Shown here one piece after another: positions 56,454-64,000 of a stretch of DNA of 64,000 bases. A model generated the notes under the pieces. That model saw only the letters and a list, made by a program, of their open reading frames with translations. It was not told the DNA's origin and did not search any database. Location of the stretch: contig NZ_CP072852.1 in NCBI RefSeq assembly GCF_017948265.1, positions 3,038,001 through 3,102,000 on the forward strand, in the 5' to 3' direction. The stretch comes from Rhodoferax sp. PAMC 29310 (lineage in GTDB: Bacteria; Pseudomonadota; Gammaproteobacteria; Burkholderiales; Burkholderiaceae_C). The first letter of the stretch is position 1. Every line of letters begins with the position of its first letter. Made by a program: the position numbers and the translations under genes.

Positions 56454-57270
56454 GGTGCCCATCGGCCAAAGCCTCTCGAACTGCATGTGCCATTTCCACA
56501 AATTCGGCGGAGTCGCGCAAACCCAGATGGCGCTCATCCGGCAGTGAGGATTCAATCACTTTGGCGATTCGCCCCGGCCGAGGCGACATGACCACGATAC
56601 GGGTGGCGAGGTACACCGCCTCGGAAATGGAGTGCGTCACAAACACCACGGTGCGGCGCTCGCGCTGCCAGAGCTGTTGCAGCTGCTCGTTGAGCCGGTC
56701 GCGGGTGATCTCGTCCAGCGCGCCAAAGGGCTCGTCCATCATCAAAATTTTGGGCTCAAACGACAAGGCCCGGGCAATTGACACCCGCTGCTGCATGCCG
56801 CCTGAGAGCTGCCAGGGGTATTTGCTCTCAAAGCCGGTCAAACCAACCCGCTCCAGATGCTGCAGGGCAATGGTTTTCGCCTCGGCTTTAGGGCGCCCCT
56901 GAATGTGCAGCGGCAGCATGACGTTGGCCAGCACCGTGCGCCAGGGGAACAGGGCCGGGGCTTGAAACACATAACCGTAGGCGCGCGCCTGGCGCGCCTC
57001 ATGCGGCGACACACCGTTGACCAGCACCTCACCGGCACTGATTTTTTCCAGGTCCGCAATCACGCGCATCAGCGTCGTCTTGCCACAGCCTGAGGGGCCA
57101 ATCAGGGCGACAAACTCGCCCTCGTGAATCTGGAGGTCAATGTCGCTCAGCGCATGCACTGGCGCGTTGGTCTGCGCGCCGTAGATCACGCTGGCGTTGC
57201 GCACTTCCACCGCCACTCTGGGCGAAGCGCTAGGGTTCAAAGGGGACGGCGAGAGTTCAGGCTTGTTCAT
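56446..57270 (-). CDS. NMT1-type ABC transporter ATPase
   Basis: A 274-residue SsuB/TauB-type ATPase, first gene of the operon. Walker A GPSGCGKTTLMRVIADL near residue 60, YVFQAPALFPWRTVLANVML (Q loop), signature LSGGMQQRVSIARAL, Walker B ILMMDEPFGALDEIT and FVTHSISEAVYLA. The ATG at 57270 is preferred; codons upstream to 57303 lack features. A RutR-like box lies 55 bases before the start. Confidence 0.92.
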   Translation of the reverse strand: MNKPELSPSPLNPSASPRVAVEVRNASVIYGAQTNAPVHALSDIDLQIHEGEFVALIGPSGCGKTTLMRVIADLEKISAGEVLVNGVSPHEARQARAYGYVFQAPALFPWRTVLANVMLPLHIQGRPKAEAKTIALQHLERVGLTGFESKYPWQLSGGMQQRVSIARALSFEPKILMMDEPFGALDEITRDRLNEQLQQLWQRERRTVVFVTHSISEAVYLATRIVVMSPRPGRIAKVIESSLPDERHLGLRDSAEFVEMAHAVREALADGHHD

Positions 57271-57324
57271 TGACACGTCAAAATGGACCGCGCTGCACCA
57301 CATGAGTGCAACGCCGAGAATAAG

Positions 57325-57340
57325 TTAACCGATTGGTCAA
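57325..57340. promoter_or_regulatory. RutR-like operator before the NMT1-type transporter operon
   Basis: TTAACCGATTGGTCAA matches TTGACCAnnTGGTCAA at 12 of 14 defined positions, with one half-site perfect on the minus strand. It is placed to control the ATPase-permease-binding protein-rutR run. Confidence 0.65.
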
Positions 57341-57998
57341 TTTATTCTATAGACCAAAGCGAGTTTCGTGCCACCAACATGCTCAGGGTTTACACCCTCA
57401 TGAAGTGCCGTCCAGCGCACCCGTCGAGGCGACAGCAGTGATCTCTGAGAACAGCGAGCCGCAAGTGGCGGTTGAGCCAGACAGGCCTCCCACAGTCGCC
57501 ACGGGTCCGGCTGTGTTCAGCGCGCCCGAGTCTGCGCGGCAAGGCGTCTCCGATGTGCCGCGCACGCCCGCCGCCTTGCAAACAGGAGCGGTTAGCGAGA
57601 ACAAGCCGGTGTTGCTCAAAGTCACTGCGCAGCCGCAACGCGCTCAGCCCGGTGACGCCATCAAGGCGGTGGAAAACATGATTGAACGTTGGAGCAAGGC
57701 GTGGTCTGGGCAAAACGTTCTAGCCTATTTGTCCCATTATTCGCCCGGATTTCAGCCGTCAGGCGCCAGCGACCGGCCTGCTTGGGCGACCCAGCGCATA
57801 TCGCGGTTGGCGGGACCCAAGTTCATCGTCCTCACCTTACAGGATGCATGAATCGACCAAGTGGACTCCGGCCTGATGCGAGTGCGCTTTCGTCAGACCT
57901 ATCGATCTGACCTCTATTCCGATGCGGTGCTGAAACAACTCGAACTTGAGAGGACGGCGGGGAGTTGGAAAATCCTGCGAGAAACCGTCCTCCCATGA
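57333..57998 (+). pseudogene. disrupted gene with NTF2-like C-terminal domain
   Basis: One frame continues across an internal TGA at 57849-57851. The part before it has a proline/alanine-rich linker, then IERWSKAWSGQNVLAYLSHYSPGF; the part after reads VRFRQTYRSDLYSDAVLKQL and SWKILRETVLP before the true stop. This is the SnoaL/NTF2-like domain found at the C-terminus of many L,D-transpeptidase-associated proteins. There is no signal peptide or N-terminal domain, and the presumed start runs into the transporter promoter, so it also looks truncated at the 5' side. Exact start unknown. Confidence 0.65.
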
Positions 57999-58012
57999 CA
58001 CACCGTTGCTTC

Positions 58013-58831
58013 TCAGCGTCTGGCCAGTTCGGGGTTTGACGCGGGCACGGTGGGAGGCGTACTCACATCGGTAAAGCCCACGCGCCCGAAAAACGGCAGG
58101 CGCAGCGCCGGGCGGTTGAAATCGATGCCGAAATTCAGGCCCAACACATTGAACTCCAAGCCCTCCTCCAGCCCCAAGCTGACACCGAGCAAACCCAGCA
58201 GACCGATTTGCACGCCAGAACCAGACGACGACACGCCGACCGGACTCGACAACGGCCGATAGTCTTTTCCAATGGCGTTGGGTGGCAGGTCCAACTTGAG
58301 CGCCTGCACCTCGCGCCCAATATGGGCCAAGAAGGTGTTGCTGTTGGGACCAGGGTAGCTGCGGTATTCGTGGGCAAAGGGGTAGCTGACTACGGCCGCC
58401 TCGACGGCGTCAATCATGGCCTCCACCCCCTCGCCCCGGTGGTCCACCAGCAGCTCCGGGGTCGATCCGTACCAGAGCCCGTCAGGCACGGCGTAGTTAC
58501 GCTGCACCACATCCGGGGAGCGCCAGCCGACCACGTCATAGCGGGTGTAGGCGGTCTCGCCTTTTCGCTTGTAAATGATCCACGGGTGAACCGCAAAGTA
58601 GGCCCGCCAGCCGTAGGTTCGTGCGGCGTAAATCTGCACGATGGGCACGTCCACCAACTGGACCGGATCGGGTGCGATGCCGGCCGAGTGGCGAGGGGCA
58701 GTCGCCCAACTGCCGCGCGGGGCAGCGCCGGTGGCAGCGTCCGGAGCGTCGTGGGCGAATCCGGCTTGCACTGCCAGCACCAAACAGGCCACCAGACCGG
58801 CGCGAATCAAGGGGAAGGAGGTTTTAAGCAT
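58013..58831 (-). CDS. DUF3750 domain protein, exported
   Basis: A 272-residue protein with the start at 58831, MLKTSFPLIRAGLVACLVLA, then a signal cleavage around AGFAHD. The body matches my memory of DUF3750: VQIYAARTYGWRAYFAVHPW, YTRYDVVGWRSPDVVQRNYA and YPFAHEYRSYPGPNSNTFLA. Gly/Leu-rich ends follow (LLGLLGVSLGLEEG). Function is unknown. A frame to 58888 exists but lacks a better start. It stands beside other poorly known or broken genes. Confidence 0.78.
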   Translation of the reverse strand: MLKTSFPLIRAGLVACLVLAVQAGFAHDAPDAATGAAPRGSWATAPRHSAGIAPDPVQLVDVPIVQIYAARTYGWRAYFAVHPWIIYKRKGETAYTRYDVVGWRSPDVVQRNYAVPDGLWYGSTPELLVDHRGEGVEAMIDAVEAAVVSYPFAHEYRSYPGPNSNTFLAHIGREVQALKLDLPPNAIGKDYRPLSSPVGVSSSGSGVQIGLLGLLGVSLGLEEGLEFNVLGLNFGIDFNRPALRLPFFGRVGFTDVSTPPTVPASNPELARR

Positions 58832-58923
58832 GGCCCATTGTCCGGGAGCTGGATAATTTTTGCAGCGAGCACGCAATTCAAGACGCACGCCGTGGCTCGG
58901 GCGTCATAGACCTTGCGCTGCAC

Positions 58924-59664
58924 CTAAGGTAGCAGCGCCTTCGCCGCCTCGATGCGCAAACGCATCTCCACCGCCGGGTCATTCATCACCGACAGCAAGA
59001 AGCGCCGGGGGTCGATTTCCGTGTTGGTCGGAGCAGTTGCAGCCCCCGAATTTCCACCCGTTGTTGCCACCGGCAACGGTGCGGCGGGCGTGTCGCTCAG
59101 CCCCAACTCCTGCTTTGTCCGTGCAAAGTCCGCCACCGAAATACTTTCCAGACGGCTCAGCAATTGGGCCTGGGCGTCGATGCCGGGTCGCACATCCAGC
59201 CATGGCTCGTCAGCAAACATGCTGGCCAAACCGGGCGCCACGAAAGCAGACCAGCGCCCAGTCGCCCCCTGAAGCGCGGGGACCAGGCTGGCGTGCCGGG
59301 CCGGCGGCGTGGCAGACGGCTCCGCCACGGGCATGCGTTGAACATGGCGCGCGGGAACGGTGCCTAAAAATCGCTGACACAGCGCGGCCAAAAACGTCTG
59401 CGCTTGCAAGACCGACACTGGCTCTGCCAACGAGAGCCACACCTGGAAACCCGTCCCGCCCGACACCGCAATGGCCGGTGTGGGCAAATCCAGCTCGTCC
59501 TGTATGCCTTGACACAACGCGGCCACTGCGGCCCACCCCGCCGGTTGCGCCACGTCCACCACCATGGCCCGCACCTGCCCCTGCGCGTCGATCAACGCAT
59601 CGACCCCGTCGGCGGTATTCGGGACGAGGTAGAGGCGACGCTGTTCCGCTTGCAGTCGGTTCAT
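58924..59664 (-). CDS. hypothetical protein, weak primase-like segment
   Basis: About 246 residues from the ATG at 59664 (MNRLQAEQRRLYLVPNTADG); an ATG at 59691 is possible. Residues about 65-100 read AIAVSGGTGFQVWLSLAEPV, which resembles the SGGxGxHxW segment of archaeo-eukaryotic-type primases (LigD polymerase domain), but I cannot find a clear DxD catalytic pair. The C-terminal NDPAVEMRLRIEAAKALLP resembles a motif of phage small terminase-like proteins. Both are weak. Family not recognised with confidence. Confidence 0.6.
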   Translation of the reverse strand: MNRLQAEQRRLYLVPNTADGVDALIDAQGQVRAMVVDVAQPAGWAAVAALCQGIQDELDLPTPAIAVSGGTGFQVWLSLAEPVSVLQAQTFLAALCQRFLGTVPARHVQRMPVAEPSATPPARHASLVPALQGATGRWSAFVAPGLASMFADEPWLDVRPGIDAQAQLLSRLESISVADFARTKQELGLSDTPAAPLPVATTGGNSGAATAPTNTEIDPRRFLLSVMNDPAVEMRLRIEAAKALLP

Positions 59665-59691
59665 GGTGGTGTGGGCTTTGGGTTGAGTGAG

Positions 59692-59902
59692 CATTGAGTG
59701 GGCGTTGGACTCTACTCGATCCACGATGACCAACAAAGTTGCCGAAGTGGAAACCTGAAGAACGAAAACCACTGCTATTTATGTCGATATTTTTTACAAC
59801 CGAAAAAAGTGCAACTACTCACTCTTTGATTTCGCTTGTGAAGGTTAAATGGTACAAGAATTGCTTTCTGTTACAAATAAGTTTCAACAAGAAAGTAGAT
59901 CG
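59692..59902. other. AT-rich upstream region of the PEP-CTERM gene
   Basis: The gap before the PEP-CTERM gene is clearly AT-richer than its surroundings and should hold its promoter. No gene was seen in it. Confidence 0.35.
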
Positions 59903-60607
59903 ATGAATTTTTCAAAGTTTTTGGCCATTGCATCTTTGTCGTTGCTCGGCCTGAGCGCTCAAGCCACCCCGGTGCCTGATCCGGATCCGTTCGGATAAAC
60001 GGCGACCGCTATTGGCTTTTCGCTGCGCAACGTCGCGGGCGGCAATGCCGTGGTGAGCGGTGATGACAGTTACAGCTCAGTGACGCTGCCATTCAGTTTT
60101 AGTTTCTATGGCAATGCGTATTCGTCGGCGTGAGTTTCAACCAACGGCTTGATCGGATTCGGCGCAAACGCTGGCGCCTACTGCTGCAGCGGCTCGGCAC
60201 CCGGCACCAGTGACACGATTTCCTTGAGCTGAATGGACTGGGTTACCACCGTGACCGCCAAGACCCTGGGCAACGTAGGATCCCGTGAATATGTGCTGAA
60301 CTGGAGCGGATACGAGTACTACGATGGTGGAAGTATTCTGGCTCAGATGGTGTTGCATGAGGGCAGCAACAACATTGAATTCCAGTACAGCACACTTGCC
60401 AACAATGGGCACAATCAATTCATTGGTATCACCAACGCAGGCGCTACGACACACCTTGGAACCGCTTACAGCAATGGCGGCGGCGACATGACACGCAGTG
60501 CGCTGCTGTTCTCGGCCAACCAAGTGCCTGAGCCTGGATCGTTGGCGCTGCTCGGCCTCGGTTTGGCGGGCTTGGGATTGACGCGTCGGCTTCGGGTCAA
60601 GCAGTGA
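59903..60607 (+). pseudogene. PEP-CTERM protein gene with three in-frame stop codons
   Basis: From the ATG at 59903 one frame encodes a signal peptide (FSKFLAIASLSLLGLSAQA), a beta-rich surface domain (SLPFSFSFYGN-type, VSTNGLIGFGANAGAY, YVLNWSGYEYYDGG) and a perfect PEP-CTERM sorting tail (VPEPGSLALLGLGLAGLGLT plus basic end). Three stop codons interrupt it at 59996 (TAA), 60131 (TGA) and 60230 (TGA), yet there is no frameshift over 700 bases. The third, in ISLS-stop-MDW, replaces a position where relatives I know have tryptophan. It is a recent pseudogene or a rare readthrough case. A terminator follows. Confidence 0.75.
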
Positions 60608-60627
60608 TCAACGCTTGACAGCCTGAC

Positions 60628-60649
60628 AACCCGCTTCGCGGGTTTTTTA
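60628..60649 (+). terminator. Rho-independent terminator of the PEP-CTERM gene
   Basis: AACCCGC, TTC, GCGGGTTTTTTAT: a GC-rich stem followed by six T. It lies 20 bases after the PEP-CTERM stop. Confidence 0.85.
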
Positions 60650-61141
60650 TCGCCCTTTTCCCGTTGGAAGCGGCAACTGCGGCCCACCCAGCAGGCCGCT
60701 GCCGTAGGTTTCGAACAGGTCGATGCGGTACAACTGAGGCAAGGCGGTGCGCGTTTTTTCGAGCACCGAATTGGGGATGCAGGCGGTGTCGCAGCGGCAG
60801 TCTCGTACACGGTAATGTACCCAAGGCAGACCGGGTTGTATCCGCTGCCAGATCCAACTGGAGAGAATTTCGCTGATGGGATTTTCCAACCCTGCCAGCT
60901 CGTTCAGGCTGGCGTAGCTGTGCAAAAATTGCCGCATTGGTGGCCGGCGGGCACGTTGGACAAGCGTCAGGCGATGCCCACCACGCAAACTCGACTGGCC
61001 CATGGCGGGCTGGCCTCTCGCCTTCAGCTTGAAATGAATGCACAGGTACCAAAACCGGACCAAGCGCGGGCCGCGATCATCGGCCAGCGGGCACGCAGGC
61101 CAAAACCGCAGCGCCACGGCCCCGCTGCCGGCATTGGCCAA
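60647..61141 (-). CDS. unrecognised open frame with host-like codon use
   Basis: A 164-residue frame starting MANAGSGAVALRFW. Third-position GC is high and the second half (QFLHSYASLNELAGLENPIS, then SSWIWQRIQPGLPWVHYRVR and CRCDTACIPNSVLEK) looks like protein rather than shadow, with several cysteines. No family recognised. It overlaps the end of the YHYH-like remnant in another frame, so it may be part of the same decayed locus. Confidence 0.4.
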   Translation of the reverse strand: MANAGSGAVALRFWPACPLADDRGPRLVRFWYLCIHFKLKARGQPAMGQSSLRGGHRLTLVQRARRPPMRQFLHSYASLNELAGLENPISEILSSWIWQRIQPGLPWVHYRVRDCRCDTACIPNSVLEKTRTALPQLYRIDLFETYGSGLLGGPQLPLPTGKGR

Positions 61142-61697
61142 TGAGCGCGCGCCCCATCGGGCCGTTCAATGAGCAAGCGCTACCGTCAGTTTGTCCGGCG
61201 CATGCGTCGAGTGCAACAGCCGGTGGACGAGGCTGGCCTGACGGGCGCCCTTCTCGCGCCTGCGCCGGCTGCCCGACCTGAGTCGCCCTGGAGGCTGGGC
61301 CGCCATCACCAGCCTGTGCAGGCGCCACCGGCAACACGTATCGAATGCTCTGCGCAACGATCGCGTTGGGATTGCGGTCGATTTGAAAAGCCGGATCTTG
61401 CCGCTGTATCGGGAAAAGCCCCGTCGCCTGACCCACCGGCAAAGCATTGCCCGTCAGCACACGCTGCTCGCCACTGACGTCCATAGTGAAGCGGGCGTCG
61501 GACCAATACACCTCACCCTGGACCAAAATCTTGCGCGTCGCGTCCCAAGTATCACCTTGAATCCAGTCGCCCGCATGGCGCGCACCACTGCCGCGAAACT
61601 GCGTTGCGCAGGCAAACACATAGCCGCGCTTTGCTTCGGTACTGACCCGACCGTCGCCCAGAAGAAGGGCCTTGGCATCGAGAACCGCAGGCGGTGC

Positions 61698-61705
61698 GGC
61701 TTGGG
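61698..61705. repeat. 8-bp target site duplication, left
   Basis: CGGCTTGG, identical and in direct orientation to 63037-63044, flanking the IS ends. Confidence 0.85.
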
Positions 61706-63036
61706 AGGGTGTCCCGAATTTTGTGTAAACGGCGGTTAAGTTAGACGCGCGGCATGCGCTCGTCAAACTGAATGGTAAAGCGGTTCAGAGCAGCCTTCCA
61801 ATCCCGAATCGGCATCGTCCATTTCTGGCTGATGTTGTTCAGTGCCAGATAGAACAGCTTGAACACTGCGTCCTCAGTTGGGAACGAGCCGCGGGTCTTG
61901 GTTATTTTGCGCAGGCTCATGTTCACGGACTCAATGGCGTTGGTCGTGTAAATCACTTTTCGGATGTCTGGCGGGTATTCAAAGAACGGTATCAAGCGTG
62001 TCCAGTTGCGCCGCCAGGAGCGCCCAATCGGAGCGAAGGAATCGTCCCATTTGACCTCGAATGCCGTGAGTTGTCGCTCAGCTTCGGATTCAGTGGGCGC
62101 AGCGTAAATCAGCCGCAAATCCGCGGCGACTTCCTTGCGCTGTTTCCACCCCACGAAGTTCAGGCTGTGACGCACCATGTGAACAATGCAAAGCTGCACC
62201 GTCGCCTTGGGGAAGACTGCCTCAATGGCGTCAGGGAAACCTTTGAGCCCATCTACGCAGGCGATAAAGATGTCAGCCACGCCCCGGTTCTTCAGTTCAG
62301 TCACCACCTGCAGCCAGAACTTGGCCCCTTCGGTTTGGGCCATCCACAGGCCCAGTACCTCTTTGAGGCCGTCCAGGTTGACGCCAATGGCCAAGTACAG
62401 GGCCTTGACCCGCACAGTACCGTTGTCGCGCACCTTGACGTGAATGCAGTCCATGTAGACGATGGGGTACAGCGCCTCCAAGGGGCGCGACTGCCAGGCT
62501 TTGACCTCGTCCATGACGGCGTCGGTCACGGATGAAATCAGGATAGGAGACACTTCGGCGCCGTACATCTCCTGCAGATGGCCTTGAATCTCGCGTACCG
62601 TCATGCCTCGGGCATACAGCGACAGTATCTTGTCGTCAAAGCCGCTCCAGCGGGTCTGGTGTTTGCCAAGCAGTTGGAGCTCGAAGGTGCCGGCGCGGTC
62701 ACGGGGGATTTCTATGGGTAGCTGGCCAAAATCGCCTTTGAGCGTTTTCTTGCTGCACCCGTTGCGGGTGTTGCCCGCTTCATTGGCAACCAACTGGTTC
62801 TTGCCGTGACCCAGGTGGCCGGTCAATTCGGCTTGCAAAGCTCGCTCGACCAAGGCTTTGGTGAGCTGCGTCAAGAGGCCATTCTGGCCAATCAGGTCTT
62901 CGGGCTTTTTGTAGTCGGCCAACAGGGCGTCAATCAGCTCGGCGGGTAAGGGTTTCATCTCTACGGTCATCTCGGCTCCATGCAAGACAGCAGTTTCCTG
63001 CCAAATAACCGTTTACACAAAACTTCTTACACCCTC
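61706..63036 (-). mobile_element. IS256-family insertion sequence, 1331 bp, complete
   Basis: Ends are imperfect inverted repeats of 28 bases: left GAGGGTGT...TTTTGTGTAAACGG, right the complement with a central mismatch block. Direct 8-bp duplications CGGCTTGG flank it, as expected for IS256. It holds one intact transposase gene on the minus strand, in the same direction as the gene it interrupts. Confidence 0.9.
61741..62970 (-). CDS. IS256-family transposase
   Basis: A 409-residue DDE transposase. Marks are LPIEIPRDRAGTFEL, YARGMTVREIQGHLQEMYG, YMDCIHVKVRDNG (first aspartate), IACVDGLKGFPDAIEAVFP (second aspartate), CIVHMVRHSLNFV and IYTTNAIESVNMSLRKITK near the catalytic glutamate. GGAG lies 5 bases before the ATG at 62970; an ATG at 62985 is in frame. 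Intact, so the element may still be active. Confidence 0.93.
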   Translation of the reverse strand: MTVEMKPLPAELIDALLADYKKPEDLIGQNGLLTQLTKALVERALQAELTGHLGHGKNQLVANEAGNTRNGCSKKTLKGDFGQLPIEIPRDRAGTFELQLLGKHQTRWSGFDDKILSLYARGMTVREIQGHLQEMYGAEVSPILISSVTDAVMDEVKAWQSRPLEALYPIVYMDCIHVKVRDNGTVRVKALYLAIGVNLDGLKEVLGLWMAQTEGAKFWLQVVTELKNRGVADIFIACVDGLKGFPDAIEAVFPKATVQLCIVHMVRHSLNFVGWKQRKEVAADLRLIYAAPTESEAERQLTAFEVKWDDSFAPIGRSWRRNWTRLIPFFEYPPDIRKVIYTTNAIESVNMSLRKITKTRGSFPTEDAVFKLFYLALNNISQKWTMPIRDWKAALNRFTIQFDERMPRV

Positions 63037-63044
63037 CGGCTTGG
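63037..63044. repeat. 8-bp target site duplication, right
   Basis: CGGCTTGG, direct copy of 61698-61705. Confidence 0.85.
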
Positions 63045-63156
63045 GGCTGGCTGCGTTGGCAGCGAAGGTCAGCAGCAGCAACCCTGCTGTCAAAACGGCA
63101 TGCGACGTCGCCTGTCTTTCTGGCCGCCAAGGCCTCATGGTCGGTGTGCATGGCAT

Positions 63157-63539
63157 GGGGGATCTCCAATATGGCTTGCGCGTCAAGCTCCATTCGGGCC
63201 AAGCATATCGGGCGCTTGTCAATCGCAAATGAAGCATAGGTGAAGCAGGTCAGCGCTGTGCTGCATGCGCGTCGAAGGGCCGCGCGGGTGGACCGTTCAA
63301 GCCACTGCTTCGTGGCGGATAGTTCGGGCGAGAGAACGGCACTTTCGGGTCCGCAGCGCCAGTACACGGCTCGTGAAAACTTCAACTCCCCCACATGTGA
63401 CTGGCAGTACCGACTACCTGCAGACACCAAGAATGCTTCACCGACTGCCCCAGCCAACATTTAGACAACTTGGAAGTGGAAGTGGAAGTGGAAGTGGAAG
63501 TGGACAGGAGCCTAGTCAAGCGGGTGACTTCCAGATTGG
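63157..63539. other. 383-base gap without a supported gene
   Basis: Short open frames on both strands lack motifs and good start signals. The part next to 63156 should be the former promoter of the interrupted YHYH-like gene. A hexanucleotide repeat lies near the right end. Confidence 0.4.
63472..63501 (+). repeat. five tandem copies of GGAAGT
   Basis: A simple-sequence repeat with five exact 6-base units plus a partial GGA. It lies 39 bases after the end of the CDGSH protein gene (minus strand), so it is in its 3' region. Confidence 0.9.
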
Positions 63540-63782
63540 TCAAACTGGATTTTTGTGAGTGCCGTCGCAAAGTGGCTTGTTGTTGCTGGCTTTGCAGCCG
63601 CAGAAGTAAACCTCCTTGCTGGCGTCTGCGCTGTACTGAATCGGCGTGAATGAGCTGCCTTTATGTGAACCATCGCAAAATGGCTGACTTTTACTTTGGC
63701 CACAGGCACACCAAAAATAGTCTTTGCCGAGTTCAACGTTGACTGCGAATGGCGTGTCGGACGCGCGATGGGGAGAGGTCAT
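63540..63782 (-). CDS. CDGSH-type iron-sulfur protein (two motifs)
   Basis: An 80-residue protein with two CDGSH-type sites, CACGQSKSQPFCDGSHKG and CGCKASNNKPLCDGTHKN. Each gives the Cys3-His1 ligand set for a [2Fe-2S] cluster, as in mitoNEET-like proteins. AAGGAG lies 7 bases before the ATG at 63782, which decides the start over an ATG at 63845. No signal peptide. The role is probably electron or cluster transfer in the cytosol. The remaining 218 bases to the window end show no gene. Confidence 0.9.
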   Translation of the reverse strand: MTSPHRASDTPFAVNVELGKDYFWCACGQSKSQPFCDGSHKGSSFTPIQYSADASKEVYFCGCKASNNKPLCDGTHKNPV

Positions 63783-64000
63783 GGTCAAGCTCCTTGTGCT
63801 CAAGGGGACCGCTCGTAGTTTCCTCCTTATTCGGAGACAGGGCAATACCGGCTGTACGCCCGCTGCTGCCTATGTGGCGCCCCGTTCCTTTGTGGGGCTA
63901 GGCAACGGCGGTGGAGGCGCGCCTCGGCAGTCGACATATCAAACGCGGAAAGATGGCGTGTGGACTTCCATGCCGCCATGGATGACCTAAGAGGCCCTAG

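Larger units (their letters stand above)
61077..63156 (-). pseudogene. YHYH-type secreted protein gene, split by an IS256-family element
   Basis: Minus-strand remnants lie on both sides of the IS. The right side (63037-63156) encodes a signal peptide (HAVLTAGLLLLTFAANAASP). The left side (61077-61705) encodes AKALLLGDGRVSTEAKRGYV, then GDTWDATRKILVQGEVYWSD and DRNPNAIVAQSIRYVLPVAP, which fit the N-terminal part of YHYH-domain proteins as I know them. The actual YHYH motif is not found downstream. After removing the IS and one target copy, the two halves are in different frames, so an indel is also present. Confidence 0.6.

Noticed and set aside
61704..63038. GGAGGGTGT / ACACCCTCC at the IS ends as target duplication
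   Set aside because: These are in inverted, not direct, orientation, so they belong to the terminal inverted repeats; the direct CGGCTTGG copies are the true duplication.
63724..63990. 88-residue plus-strand frame at the window end
   Set aside because: It overlaps the CDGSH protein start antisense, has no motif and no ribosome binding site.

Overview
The window looks like chromosomal DNA of a betaproteobacterium, most likely the family Comamonadaceae (Rhodoferax/Polaromonas type). The reasons are the high-GC codon use, the gene families, and several copies of a short 'CAATAGCTGCTTGCGC'-type dispersed repeat that I associate with that family. No rRNA, tRNA or CRISPR was seen.

Left part (1-20.6 kb). 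The window opens inside a GH19 chitinase/lysozyme-like gene, followed by a small unknown protein and a membrane-associated lipase-like protein, an arrangement like an effector cassette. Next come a PhoQ/PhoP-like two-component system with a PepSY protein, a glycine-zipper lipoprotein-like protein and a hemolysin III homologue. A lysine catabolism locus follows: a class III CoA-transferase and glutaryl-CoA dehydrogenase face lysine 2-monooxygenase (davB), 5-aminovaleramidase (davA) and a LysR regulator. This is the aminovalerate route, lysine to 5-aminovaleramide to 5-aminovalerate, then glutarate to glutaryl-CoA. The davT/davD steps are not in the window. A glycerate kinase, a mannose-6-phosphate isomerase-like cupin, a class V aminotransferase, a lipoprotein phosphoesterase and a divergent class A PBP complete this part.

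Central catabolic island (20.8-57.3 kb). A ten-gene co-directional cluster carries preT-preA (dihydropyrimidine dehydrogenase), an NCS1 permease, dihydropyrimidinase, a carbamoyl-amide hydrolase, a BMP-type nucleoside ABC transporter and a cytosine deaminase. Together these cover uptake, deamination and the complete reductive pyrimidine pathway. It is followed by a two-component system, a branched-chain/amide-type ABC transporter, an M81 (MlrC-like) peptidase and a second, almost identical copy of the carbamoyl-amide hydrolase. Further right lie MYG1, a dienelactone hydrolase, a CBS protein, an EamA transporter with its divergent AraC regulator, a second cytosine deaminase, a thioredoxin-like protein, fpr, a RutR-like TetR regulator and an NMT1/THI5-type ABC transporter. 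RutR-like operators lie at both ends of the island, before preT and before the NMT1-type transporter, so the scattered operons probably form one pyrimidine regulon.

Right part (57.3-64 kb). This is a decaying region: a gene with an in-frame stop, a DUF3750 protein, an unknown protein, a PEP-CTERM gene with three in-frame stops, and a YHYH-type gene split by a complete IS256-family element with 8-bp target duplications. A CDGSH iron-sulfur protein lies at the edge.
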